This document shows, in pieces, positions 53,915-62,938 of a stretch of 64,000 bases of DNA. Source of the stretch: Gammaproteobacteria bacterium (GTDB lineage: Bacteria > Pseudomonadota > Gammaproteobacteria > UBA6429 > Thiohalophilaceae); NCBI GenBank assembly GCA_016194635.1, contig JACQBC010000026.1, positions 1-64,000 of the forward strand. The letters are read 5' to 3'. The notes under the pieces are model-generated. The model searched no databases. It saw only the letters and a program-made list of their open reading frames with translations, and was not told the DNA's origin. The position numbers and the translations under genes were made by a program. Numbering within the stretch: the stretch's first letter is position 1; each line of letters starts with the position of its first letter.

Positions 53915-54535
53915 TCACTCGGTCATCAGTTTTCTATATTCATCGATCACGTCCGTGGCACTGGCGAAGCCTTCGATTCGCACCCATTGCGCCGTAGAAC
54001 TCATACGGATTAGGGTTAGGGGGGTGTGATTCATTTTATTACCGCGATAAGTCTTAAAGGCTTTTTGGATCTTGATAATATCGGTTTTGTCGCCGGTGTA
54101 AAATCGCCAGTCATCACGCGCGTGAAATTTCTTGGCGTAGCCCTGTAATACCGCAGGCGTATCTTGTTCGGGGTCGATACTGATAGAGACTTGTTTTAGG
54201 GTGATGGACTGTTTACTGGCAGCATCCTGCACTTCCATAAACGTGGCCGTCATGATCGGGCAAATGGCGGTACAGGTGGTGAAAATAAAATTCAAAAGCA
54301 ACGGGCCGTCGCTCACAATGGAATCTAAGCTTACCGACTCACCCTCGGTGTTGATTAATTTTACCTTGGGTAATGGATAGTTCGCTTTTGTTACGCTGTA
54401 GCCGCTGTTTTTATCGATCATCTGCTGATGATGGGAATGATCTTCGGCGCTAACCCCGTGGGGTGAAGTACTTAGCAATACCGCGAATACGCTTGCAGCG
54501 GCCACTGGAATGCGTAATAAACCCAAGTTGTACAT
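53915..54535 (-). CDS. SCO1/SenC family copper chaperone-like protein
   Basis: A 206-residue thioredoxin-fold protein with a signal peptide (FAVLLSTSPHGVSA). The metal site CxxxC is FTTCTAICPIMT and the histidine is HTPLTLIR. Sco proteins deliver copper to cytochrome oxidase Cu-A or act as thiol-disulfide reductases. The start at 54535 follows GGAG. It lies 56 bases upstream of the cytochrome fusion on the same strand, so the two are probably an operon. Possible copper-dependent partners are the terminal oxidase (not in this window) and the multicopper oxidase at 62939. Confidence 0.93.
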   Translation of the reverse strand: MYNLGLLRIPVAAASVFAVLLSTSPHGVSAEDHSHHQQMIDKNSGYSVTKANYPLPKVKLINTEGESVSLDSIVSDGPLLLNFIFTTCTAICPIMTATFMEVQDAASKQSITLKQVSISIDPEQDTPAVLQGYAKKFHARDDWRFYTGDKTDIIKIQKAFKTYRGNKMNHTPLTLIRMSSTAQWVRIEGFASATDVIDEYRKLMTE

Positions 54536-54768
54536 GAATAGGTCTCCACTGGAATACACCGTCACTATACCGAGTCCTTAAGCAAATCTAAATATTTCTC
54601 CGGAATTAATTTTGGGGAAGAGTCAAGGGCTTACCCTGGCGGGTTAAAGCTATAATAATATCAATAGGTTATAAAATATAAATATAGTTTATTTAGATAT
54701 TTGAGTGTATATTTTAGCTCTCACGGGTATTCTATTGGTTATAGGTGGTCACCGCCATTGAGGGCTCT

Positions 54769-56904
54769 ATGTCAAAAGTTCCGAATTCCCAACCACTTTA
54801 TGATCCATCCTCGTCGGCGCAGCTTTACTTAAGCAAGCTGGCGGAGTTCTCCAAAGCCAACTTAGAAACCAGCCAGGCCGAAAGCAGCGCGATCATTGAT
54901 AAGGCGGTGGATTTTATCCGCGAGGTTATTTCCTTTGATTACGCGCTGGTGGGCAGCGTGGTAAGCAACAGCGATCGTTGTCGGGTGCATGCCACTTATG
55001 GGATAGATAATGTGGGTAAATCTTTGGATGGTCAGGCGGCCATGATTATGTCGGTATTGACCCGCGGTATCACGACCTTCGGCGGGGCTGAGGCCCATGC
55101 CATTGAAATGGCCGCGACCATGCTCAAGGGCGCCACGATTACCGCGGGTATCAGCGTACCGATTTATGTGGACAAACAACCGCTGGGGTTACTGGCGATC
55201 TATTGTAAAAACGAGCAAACCTTTTCAACCTCGCAAATTATTTTCTTAGAACAAATGGCGGGATTGATCTCCTATTATTTGCAACTCAATTTATTGGTTC
55301 CGGCGGTAGGTCACGCCGCGCAAAAAGTCGTCGAGGCCAAGATCGAATGGGAAAAGGCTATCGACTCGTTCCCGCAACTGGTGATTGTCTTGGATGCGTT
55401 TGAACGTATCGTGCGTGTGAACCGGGCCATTTATGATTGGGGGCTGGGTACGGTAAGTTCGCATAAGGGCAGCGATGTATCGCAATTTATCAGCGAATTA
55501 ACCAAACGTGAACCGGGTGACGTGCATAACGAATGGCAAGAAGCCTGGACTCAGCTTAAATCCCAGGGGCTCATTGAATGGGAGAGTATTAGTCCCGATA
55601 GCGATATTACCCTGCGTTATTCGCTGCGCACTTTGAAAACCGGTGATACCGAACTTAATGTGGCCACCCAACACAATGGGTATGCGGTATTGATTATTGA
55701 AGATATCACCAAGCTACGTCACTTGGAGAAAGAACGCGAAGAATACACCAATAAGCTGGAAGAGCAAGTAAAACGCCGTACCTCATTATTGTTGAGTGTT
55801 AATGAACGCCTCAATAAGGAATTAGAAGAACACAAACGTAATAAAATCGCCCTGCAAATCTCCAAGGCGCGGTATACCCACCTGGTGCAAAATACCCTGG
55901 CGGGTATTTGTATTATCGAGAATGGTTGTATCGAATTTTCCAATAACCGTTTCTTGGAGATCTTGGGTTATAATCCCTTGGAAATCGGCGGTAAGAAATT
56001 CATCGGTATTGTCGCGCCGGATTATCGCAAACAGGTGAGTGCTGAAATTGCCAAGGTTATCGCTAAGCAAAGCGCTGATTATTTCGGCATTGTAAAGTTG
56101 GTTGACAATCATTATACCGAGCACTGGATTGAGATTAAATTGGATTTACTGGAAGGTGAGGAACAAGCCCGGGTACTGGTCAATATTGTTGATATTACCA
56201 AGCTAAAACAGATCGAAGAAACCCTGCGTGAGAATGAAAAACACCTGCATATTTTGTCCAGCCAATTGATCAGCGCCCAAGAGGCCGAACGTAAACGTTT
56301 GGCGGCCGAATTACACGATGGCCTGGGGCAAGAACTCAGTTCCATCAAATATAAAATCGAAAGCACCGTCAATGGGGTACAAACCACCTGTTATCCGCAG
56401 TGCAAATCCATGATGCACGATACCATCGAGCATATTCGCATGGCGATCGACGAGACCCGGCGTATGGCCATGGACCTGCGTCCGACCATGCTGGATGATT
56501 TAGGCGTAATCATGACCATCAGCTGGTTTTGTCGACGCTTTCAGGAAACCTATCAAAGCATCAAGGTTCACCAAGTGATCCAGGTGCAGGAACAGAATAT
56601 TCGTGAGGTTCTAAAGGTAGTGATTTACCGTGTGCTGCAAGAGGCGCTGAATAACGTCGCTAAACACGCCCAGGCCAGCGAAGTGTATGTGAGTTTATAC
56701 CAAGATGCGCAGGGCTTATGCCTGGAGATCGAAGACAATGGCTGTGGTATTTCCACTAAACTCAAACACAAATCTGATCGTGACATGGGATTTGGATTGA
56801 GCAGTATGCGCGAACGCGTCGAGCAAACCGGTGGAAGTTTTAATATTATTGAAGTTCAGCCAAACGGCACGCGCTTAGAGATGAATTGGAATGTAGCGAT
56901 TTAG
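54769..56904 (+). CDS. GAF-PAS sensor histidine kinase (NarX-like class)
   Basis: The 711-residue kinase has a GAF domain (about 30-180, FDYALVGSVVSNSDRCRVHATYGI), two PAS segments (about 205-330 and 370-490), a coiled coil (YTNKLEEQVKRRTSLLLSVNERLNKELEEHKR), a HisKA_3 dimer helix with the phosphorylatable histidine in RKRLAAELHDGLGQELSSIKYKIE, and a HATPase (LQEALNNVAKHAQASEVYV, IEDNGCGIS, GFGLSSMRERVEQTGG). No membrane segment is seen, so it is a cytoplasmic sensor. The stop codon overlaps the convergent response regulator gene by 4 bases. Confidence 0.93.
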   Translation: MSKVPNSQPLYDPSSSAQLYLSKLAEFSKANLETSQAESSAIIDKAVDFIREVISFDYALVGSVVSNSDRCRVHATYGIDNVGKSLDGQAAMIMSVLTRGITTFGGAEAHAIEMAATMLKGATITAGISVPIYVDKQPLGLLAIYCKNEQTFSTSQIIFLEQMAGLISYYLQLNLLVPAVGHAAQKVVEAKIEWEKAIDSFPQLVIVLDAFERIVRVNRAIYDWGLGTVSSHKGSDVSQFISELTKREPGDVHNEWQEAWTQLKSQGLIEWESISPDSDITLRYSLRTLKTGDTELNVATQHNGYAVLIIEDITKLRHLEKEREEYTNKLEEQVKRRTSLLLSVNERLNKELEEHKRNKIALQISKARYTHLVQNTLAGICIIENGCIEFSNNRFLEILGYNPLEIGGKKFIGIVAPDYRKQVSAEIAKVIAKQSADYFGIVKLVDNHYTEHWIEIKLDLLEGEEQARVLVNIVDITKLKQIEETLRENEKHLHILSSQLISAQEAERKRLAAELHDGLGQELSSIKYKIESTVNGVQTTCYPQCKSMMHDTIEHIRMAIDETRRMAMDLRPTMLDDLGVIMTISWFCRRFQETYQSIKVHQVIQVQEQNIREVLKVVIYRVLQEALNNVAKHAQASEVYVSLYQDAQGLCLEIEDNGCGISTKLKHKSDRDMGFGLSSMRERVEQTGGSFNIIEVQPNGTRLEMNWNVAI

Positions 56905-57557
56905 TGGTTAACCAAACCATACTTCAATGCAAATGAAGTCAAGGTGCTGACATCGTGGATGTCGAGTTTCTTCATGAGATTGGCACGATGTTTTTCCACG
57001 GTTTTGGGGCTGATCGATAAGTACTGACCGATTTGTTTATTGCGATAACCCTCGGCGATCAGTTTCAATACCTGTTGCTCGCGGGTGGATAAGATGTCCA
57101 GACTGGAACGGTATTGGATCTTGTTTTTATCGCCAATATAGCCGTTCACCACGTCCTTGCAGATGGTTGGACTCAAATAGGCTTTTTTGGACAAGACTTG
57201 GCGGATCGCGGCGATCAGTTCATCCTGGGTATCGTCCTTAAGCACATAGCCATTGGCCCCGGCGGTGAGGGCGGCGCGGATATACTCGTCCTCTTTATGG
57301 ACCGTGAGTACAATGATCCCCATTTCGGCAAACCGCGCACGGATCTGGCGAATGCCATCCGTACCGTTGAGTTTGGGCATGGACAGATCGGAAATCAGCA
57401 GATCCGGTTTTAAAACATTCACTCGGCTGATGGTGTCCAACCCATCAACAGCCTCCCCCACAACTTCGATATCCGGCTGAGATTCCAGCAAGGATTTGAT
57501 CCCCGCCCGAAAAATGGCATGGTCGTCTGCGATAAGAATACGGTGTTTGCTTAACAT
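56901..57557 (-). CDS. NarL/FixJ-family response regulator
   Basis: A 218-residue regulator with an N-terminal receiver (ILIADDHAIFRAGIKSLL, the phospho-acceptor in LLISDLSMPKLNG, Lys in GYVLKDDT) and a LuxR-type helix-turn-helix (LSTREQQVLKLIAEGYRNKQIGQYLSISPKTVEKHRANLMKKL). It is convergent with the kinase; their 3' ends overlap by 4 bases, so the two transcripts are antisense to each other. The kinase and regulator form a likely pair. A 304-base region separates it from the giant protein gene, a candidate target. Confidence 0.95.
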   Translation of the reverse strand: MLSKHRILIADDHAIFRAGIKSLLESQPDIEVVGEAVDGLDTISRVNVLKPDLLISDLSMPKLNGTDGIRQIRARFAEMGIIVLTVHKEDEYIRAALTAGANGYVLKDDTQDELIAAIRQVLSKKAYLSPTICKDVVNGYIGDKNKIQYRSSLDILSTREQQVLKLIAEGYRNKQIGQYLSISPKTVEKHRANLMKKLDIHDVSTLTSFALKYGLVNH

Positions 57558-57861
57558 ATAATTAAATCAACCTTAGCATATGCTTAATTTTATACGATAA
57601 GTGAGGTTATTGGGAAGTGTATTGTTTTCCAGTGTAGTTATCATAACTCATTGACTCTAAAGCGTAATGTTTTTACCCCGTAGTAATCCACAGTAGTGAA
57701 TATACTGTTTCTCCCGTACTTCATTCCCCCTCAAAACTTATTAACTTATTCATAAGACAATATTGGGTCTCTCGCCTGTTGTACGGCGTGGAGAGAATCA
57801 CAGGCCGTTTTATCCCAGGACGGACTGTTGAGTTGGGCGAGTTCTGGGGGAGGGTAAGAGT
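57558..57861. promoter_or_regulatory. Region upstream of the giant protein gene with a structured leader
   Basis: The 304 bases hold the divergent promoters of the regulator gene and the giant gene. Two consecutive stem-loops lie near the giant gene: TCTCTCGCC (57768-57776) with GGC and GAGAGA (ends at 57796), and ACAG-CCGT (57800-57808) with ACGG-CTGT (57820-57828). A strong ribosome-binding site (GGGGGAGGG) follows at 57846-57854. No known riboswitch is recognised. Confidence 0.5.
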
Positions 57862-60800
57862 ATGAGTGATAGCAACAAACGTCAAATATTGCTGGCTTGG
57901 CCATGTAATGCATTGATTTTTATATTATTTTGGGTTCTGTCGTTAACAGCCAATGCATTAACGGTGACGGTAGAGGGTTCTATCGAAGTTAACTCCGAGG
58001 CCAATATTGTTGCGGTGACGAATTATCGCTGGCTGATTGAAGAAGACGCCACCTACCATATCATCCCGGGACAGACCTGTAACAATGGTCAATTGAGCGA
58101 GTGCTTAGGAGCGAATTTCCACCGCAGTAATATGCCGGTGATTGCCGAAGGTCACTCCGGTGATCTATTCCCCGTGTTGGATCCGAATAAGCATTACTTC
58201 ATATCAATATTGCCCGATCTTCCCGCTAATCCCGCCGATACCTCCTTCTCAATGGCCGGCGCGCAGATCAAACCTGGACAGGAAAATGTGACGGTGCGGG
58301 TGAATGCCCAACCGTTTCCCACCGCGCAAATCGTGGTGTATGTCTTTAACGACAACAATCCGATTAACGGTGCTCCCGACCAACCCCAAGAAGAAGTGCC
58401 CGCCAATGATCCCGTTGGTATGGCCGGGTTTCACATCACCTTGGAAGACGGGTGTGGTCACTATGGGGTGTGTGCCGGTCAACAAACTACCGACGTTTAC
58501 GGCAACCCGTTGGGTACCACCTACGACGCTGCGGGCAATGTAACCAGCCTGGGCAATGGCCAAATTCTCACGGATCGTGAAGGTTACGCCGTGATCAAAA
58601 ACCTGGCTCCGGGTAAATACGGCATTCAAGCCGTACCACCTACTGGCGCCAACTGGCATCAAACCAGCACTATCGAAGGCACCAAGATCATCGATGCCTG
58701 GGTGAAAGCCAATGAACCGGGTTATTTCGCGGAGTGGGGTCCTCCCGGACCGCACGTGTTTATCGGTTTTGTACGCCAATTTACCGACAATACTGTATTA
58801 ACAGGCGGTGCCACCATCAGTGGCCAGGTGCGCAGCATTCATAACTCGCGTCCGCCCGATTTTACCTTTTTTACCGGTGAACCCGTGGGCGGTTGCTGGG
58901 TGGGGCTAAATGTGGGTACGGGTGCCGCCGGTCGGGCCGTGTATGCCGCGCCGTGTAACGCCGACAGTACTTTTGCGGTTCCCAATGTCCCCGCGGGCAA
59001 CTATACCCTGACGATCTGGGATGAACCACTGTTGTATTTAATCACCTCATACAACATCACAGTGAGTGCGGTGGGTGGTGTGCCGCAAGACGTCGCCCTG
59101 CTCGACGTGCCCATCTTTGCCTGGTTCCATACCATTGAGCAGAAGGTGTTCTTCGATACCAACGAAAACGGCATCATGGACGCCGGTGAAGTGGGTATGC
59201 CCGATCAAGGGACGAATGTACGCTGGCGTGATGGATCAATTTATCAATCCATACCTACCGATACGACAGGATCGGCACCGTACGAAGAAATGTTTCCTTG
59301 GTTTAACTGGATGGTGGCCGAGGTTAATTTCGACCGCTTTAAGGCCACGGGTATGACGGCGCATGTGGACGCCGGCGGTCCGGTTGAACCGGGTAATGCC
59401 TTGAATGAGGCCTATGGTCCCTATACCCAAACCAGTCTAGAGGCGGGTGGTCCAGTATTACTGGAAGCCTTCCAGGGGTTCGCGGGTCAGACCACCGTCA
59501 TTGAATGGGGTAAGGCGAATTACAAACCGGGGGAGAACGGGGGTATTACTGGTATTGTGTATTACGATACCACCCGTGCTGAACAAGAGGCCCGCTATAA
59601 CGCGGCTGAAGCTTGGCAACCGGGTATTCCGCGCATGCAAGTGGCCTTATATCGCGATACCAATCGCGATAATCTCGCCGATGATCTCAATGCGGATGGT
59701 GTAATTACTGTCGCCGATGTGGATAACTATCCCTTCGATAATTTCCCCGGTACAGAAGATTATGACTACAACGCCAATGGCGTGTTTGACCTGGGCGATG
59801 CCCTGGCCGTCACCCATACTGATAGTTGGGATGACAGTAAACCCAGCGGTTGTAACCCGGATACCTACGGTAATCATTTCACCGTAGATCCCGGTACGCC
59901 TTACGCCACTACTTTAGATTGTTATGACGGGTTACGTAATTTCAACCAAGTGCGCCCGGGTGTATTTGACGGTGGTTATGGCTTTTTCACCTTGCCCAAT
60001 GCGGCCGGTGTAGATGCACCGATTCCGCCGGGGAACTACATTGTCGCCGTGGGACAACACCCGGTCTACAAGATCGTGAAGGAAGAAGACCAGAACGTGG
60101 CCTTCGGCGATGCCTTTGCAGTTCCGCAGGCTTTACCGCCGCTGTGCGCAGGCGATGATCACTTAGTGCCTAGCCATTTTTCCTTGTTCCCGCTGATGGA
60201 AAATGGCGCGGAAGTTGCCCCGCCCAAGGCCGGTCAAACTATCAAGCTGTGCGATCGCAAAGTGGTAACCGTGGCCAATGGTCGTAACGCGGCGGCGGAC
60301 TTCTTCATGTTCACCAACGTGCCGATCACCGGTCATATCACCGGCTTCATCTTGGATGATGTCTCGAACGAATTTGATCCCAATTCGCCGGCGTTTGGTG
60401 AGAAGTATTCCCCGCCGTTCATTCCTATTTCGATTCGCGACTGGAAGGGTCATGAATTTGCCCGTACCTATTCGGATCGTTGGGGTAACTTTAACGCCAT
60501 CGTGCCTTCGACCTATAACATCAATGTGCCTGCGCCCAGTGGTGTAGGTCCGAACATGATCACGACCTGTATGAACGATCCCGGTCCAATTCCGAACCCT
60601 AATGGTTCGGGCATGATCACCGATCCGTTCTACAAGAAACAGTACAGCCAGTTCTGTTACACCTTTCCCTATATCCCCGGTGAAACGCATTACCTGGATA
60701 CTCCGGTGGTACCGGTCGCGGCCTTTGCGGGTCCGGATCAATTCGCCTTGGACTGCGAATTCCCGGATCAAACACCGATCATCTGGTCGGTCACCGGTCC

Positions 60801-62883
60801 AACCGTGGCGGGTCCTTATGTGACCGCCGCAGGACAGACGATTACGATCACCTCGGTGGGTAATAAAGAAATCCAAAATCCCCTGTTCGGTGCCGCGGGT
60901 CAGCCTCAAACCATTAGCCGTGACTACGGCTTTGGGCCTACCAAGGGCAGTATCACCTTTAATGGTGTCGCGGTAGCGGCGGCGGATATCCTCACGTGGA
61001 ATAACGATGTCATCACGGTACGGGTGCCTGCTTCTTTCGTGAACGTCGCCACGGGTCGAGGCACGGCGCAAATGCTGATCACACGCGATCAAGGATTGAC
61101 AACACGTACCGGTATTACGGTAACGGTCGGTGGCCGTTATGTCACGGTACCGGTCAATGGCTCGATCAGCGCAACCATTCGAGCGGCCCGTCCGGGCGAT
61201 TTAGTACTGGTACCGGTCGGTGACTTTGACGAAATGGTGATCATGGGCAAACCCGTGCGTCTGCAAGGTGCCGGTGCGGGTTCGCATATCAATCCGGTGA
61301 ATATCCCCGGGGAGAAACTCACCAAATGGTTCGCCGACGTGCAAGCCCTAGTGGATGCTGGGGCAGTCAGTCTGTTACCGGGTCAGAATGCAGGTTTTGG
61401 TGGTATAGAACCTGCCACCCTATTTACCGAAGCGGGTGCCGGCGTGATTGTGATGGGCAAGGCCCCAGGTACGGGTGCGCCGCAATTTAATAATGAAGGT
61501 AATAAATCGCGCATCGATGGATTGACGATTGCTGGTTCTGATAATGGTGGTGGTATCGTGGTTAATGGATACGCCGACTGGTTAGACATCAGTAATAACC
61601 ACATCTACAGCAATTTTGGTGTGTACGGCGGTGGTATCCGTTTAGGTCATCCAGAGTTCAACCCGCCCGAAAATGCGAATGCCAACATTTCGATCCATCA
61701 CAATGATGTATCGGCCAATGGTGCAACCTTTGGTGCCGGTGGTGGTATCAGTCTGTATACCGGTGCGCGCAACTATAACGTTGACCGTAACTGGGTTTGC
61801 GGTAACTTCACCGGCAGCGACGGTGGCGGTATTGCTCACCTAGGTTTAAGCCGTAACGGTAAGATCACTAACAATGCCGTAATCCACAACCAATCGTTCC
61901 AGCAGACCAATAACGTCGACGGTGGTGGTATCTACATCTCCGGTGTTCCCGGGACAGGTGCAGCGTTGACGGCGGGTTCAGGCCACGTCGATATCGTCTC
62001 GAACCTGATCCAAGGCAACAATGCCGGCGCCGGTATGGGTGCCGGTATTGCACTGCATTACATCAACGGTACGGATGCTGCTCGTGCTTTCGGTCAATGG
62101 TGGAACATTGACATCATTAATAACATGATCGTCAATAACGTGGCCGGTTACACCGGTGGTGGTATTAGCCTGCAGGACGCCCTCAAGGTACGCCTAATTA
62201 ACAACACGATTGCGCGCAATGAGAGCACGGCGACCTCGGGTAATACCTTCTGCAATACCCTAGTGGTTCCAGCCGTGTGTGACCCGAACACCTCCACGCC
62301 ATACGCGGCCGGGGTTGTGTCCTTTAAACATGCCCAAGCCTTCGTATTGGGTGGTAATGCCAATCAAAGGGCACGCTACGGGGTGTTCTCTAACCCGACC
62401 ATGATCAATAACATCCTCTGGGAAAATCGTATGTCGCACTTTGCCATCGACAATACGATTGATCCACCCACCTATGGCCTGTTTACGGATGCGGTGGGTG
62501 GTGTGGGTGTTGATACACGGGTGTATGGCACGCCTGGGGTATTGGCCGGTCCGGGTACCGATTCATCCAACAACCTCTACACCGGTGCCAATGTGAACTT
62601 TGTCTTACCGTATTTCAATGCGAATCCGGGTGAGACGATCAATCAGAACGAGTTCACCACCACCATCCAGGCCAATCCGGCCTTTGATGAAGGCGGCAAC
62701 TTTATCAACGTTCGCTACGGTCCGCTGTACATGTACGGTGACTACCATCTGCAAGCCGGTAGTGCGGCGATCAACACGGGTAACAATGCCGTATTAGGCG
62801 AGTATCCCGCGACAAGCTTGGATTTCGACGGCCAAATCCGTCCACGTAATCTGCTTGTGGATGTCGGTGCGGATGAGTTCTAA
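57862..62883 (+). CDS. Giant secreted beta-helix protein
   Basis: A 1673-residue exported protein with a signal peptide (LIFILFWVLSLTANA). In order: several beta-sandwich modules (about 30-425); an SdrD-B-like Ca-binding module (EQKVFFDTNENGIMDAGEVGM, residue 426 on); a dockerin-like loop DLNADGVITVADVDNYPF near 608; a TIG/IPT-like module (about 1024-1093); a right-handed beta helix (about 1095-1620) with repeats of NNG/GGGI type; and a C-terminal GSAAINTG...DFDGQIRPRNLLVDVGADEF, the pattern of choice-of-anchor Q domains. It is followed by a multicopper oxidase, so it may form an extracellular scaffold for that enzyme. Confidence 0.85.
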   Translation: MSDSNKRQILLAWPCNALIFILFWVLSLTANALTVTVEGSIEVNSEANIVAVTNYRWLIEEDATYHIIPGQTCNNGQLSECLGANFHRSNMPVIAEGHSGDLFPVLDPNKHYFISILPDLPANPADTSFSMAGAQIKPGQENVTVRVNAQPFPTAQIVVYVFNDNNPINGAPDQPQEEVPANDPVGMAGFHITLEDGCGHYGVCAGQQTTDVYGNPLGTTYDAAGNVTSLGNGQILTDREGYAVIKNLAPGKYGIQAVPPTGANWHQTSTIEGTKIIDAWVKANEPGYFAEWGPPGPHVFIGFVRQFTDNTVLTGGATISGQVRSIHNSRPPDFTFFTGEPVGGCWVGLNVGTGAAGRAVYAAPCNADSTFAVPNVPAGNYTLTIWDEPLLYLITSYNITVSAVGGVPQDVALLDVPIFAWFHTIEQKVFFDTNENGIMDAGEVGMPDQGTNVRWRDGSIYQSIPTDTTGSAPYEEMFPWFNWMVAEVNFDRFKATGMTAHVDAGGPVEPGNALNEAYGPYTQTSLEAGGPVLLEAFQGFAGQTTVIEWGKANYKPGENGGITGIVYYDTTRAEQEARYNAAEAWQPGIPRMQVALYRDTNRDNLADDLNADGVITVADVDNYPFDNFPGTEDYDYNANGVFDLGDALAVTHTDSWDDSKPSGCNPDTYGNHFTVDPGTPYATTLDCYDGLRNFNQVRPGVFDGGYGFFTLPNAAGVDAPIPPGNYIVAVGQHPVYKIVKEEDQNVAFGDAFAVPQALPPLCAGDDHLVPSHFSLFPLMENGAEVAPPKAGQTIKLCDRKVVTVANGRNAAADFFMFTNVPITGHITGFILDDVSNEFDPNSPAFGEKYSPPFIPISIRDWKGHEFARTYSDRWGNFNAIVPSTYNINVPAPSGVGPNMITTCMNDPGPIPNPNGSGMITDPFYKKQYSQFCYTFPYIPGETHYLDTPVVPVAAFAGPDQFALDCEFPDQTPIIWSVTGPTVAGPYVTAAGQTITITSVGNKEIQNPLFGAAGQPQTISRDYGFGPTKGSITFNGVAVAAADILTWNNDVITVRVPASFVNVATGRGTAQMLITRDQGLTTRTGITVTVGGRYVTVPVNGSISATIRAARPGDLVLVPVGDFDEMVIMGKPVRLQGAGAGSHINPVNIPGEKLTKWFADVQALVDAGAVSLLPGQNAGFGGIEPATLFTEAGAGVIVMGKAPGTGAPQFNNEGNKSRIDGLTIAGSDNGGGIVVNGYADWLDISNNHIYSNFGVYGGGIRLGHPEFNPPENANANISIHHNDVSANGATFGAGGGISLYTGARNYNVDRNWVCGNFTGSDGGGIAHLGLSRNGKITNNAVIHNQSFQQTNNVDGGGIYISGVPGTGAALTAGSGHVDIVSNLIQGNNAGAGMGAGIALHYINGTDAARAFGQWWNIDIINNMIVNNVAGYTGGGISLQDALKVRLINNTIARNESTATSGNTFCNTLVVPAVCDPNTSTPYAAGVVSFKHAQAFVLGGNANQRARYGVFSNPTMINNILWENRMSHFAIDNTIDPPTYGLFTDAVGGVGVDTRVYGTPGVLAGPGTDSSNNLYTGANVNFVLPYFNANPGETINQNEFTTTIQANPAFDEGGNFINVRYGPLYMYGDYHLQAGSAAINTGNNAVLGEYPATSLDFDGQIRPRNLLVDVGADEF

Positions 62884-62895
62884 ACCAGCGTGACT

Positions 62896-62920
62896 CCCTG
62901 GACCCACGGTGGGTCCAGGG
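62896..62920 (+). other. Palindrome between the giant gene and the multicopper oxidase gene
   Basis: CCCTGGACCCAC (62896-62907) is perfectly inverted at 62909-62920, 12 bases after the stop. There is no T tract. It could stabilise the upstream mRNA end or reduce transcription into the oxidase gene. Confidence 0.7.
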
Positions 62921-62938
62921 CCAACGGGAGGAAATGTT

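Noticed and set aside
54769-55300. Membrane segments in the sensor kinase
   Set aside because: The GAF and PAS regions have no stretch of 18 or more hydrophobic residues, so the kinase is treated as cytoplasmic.
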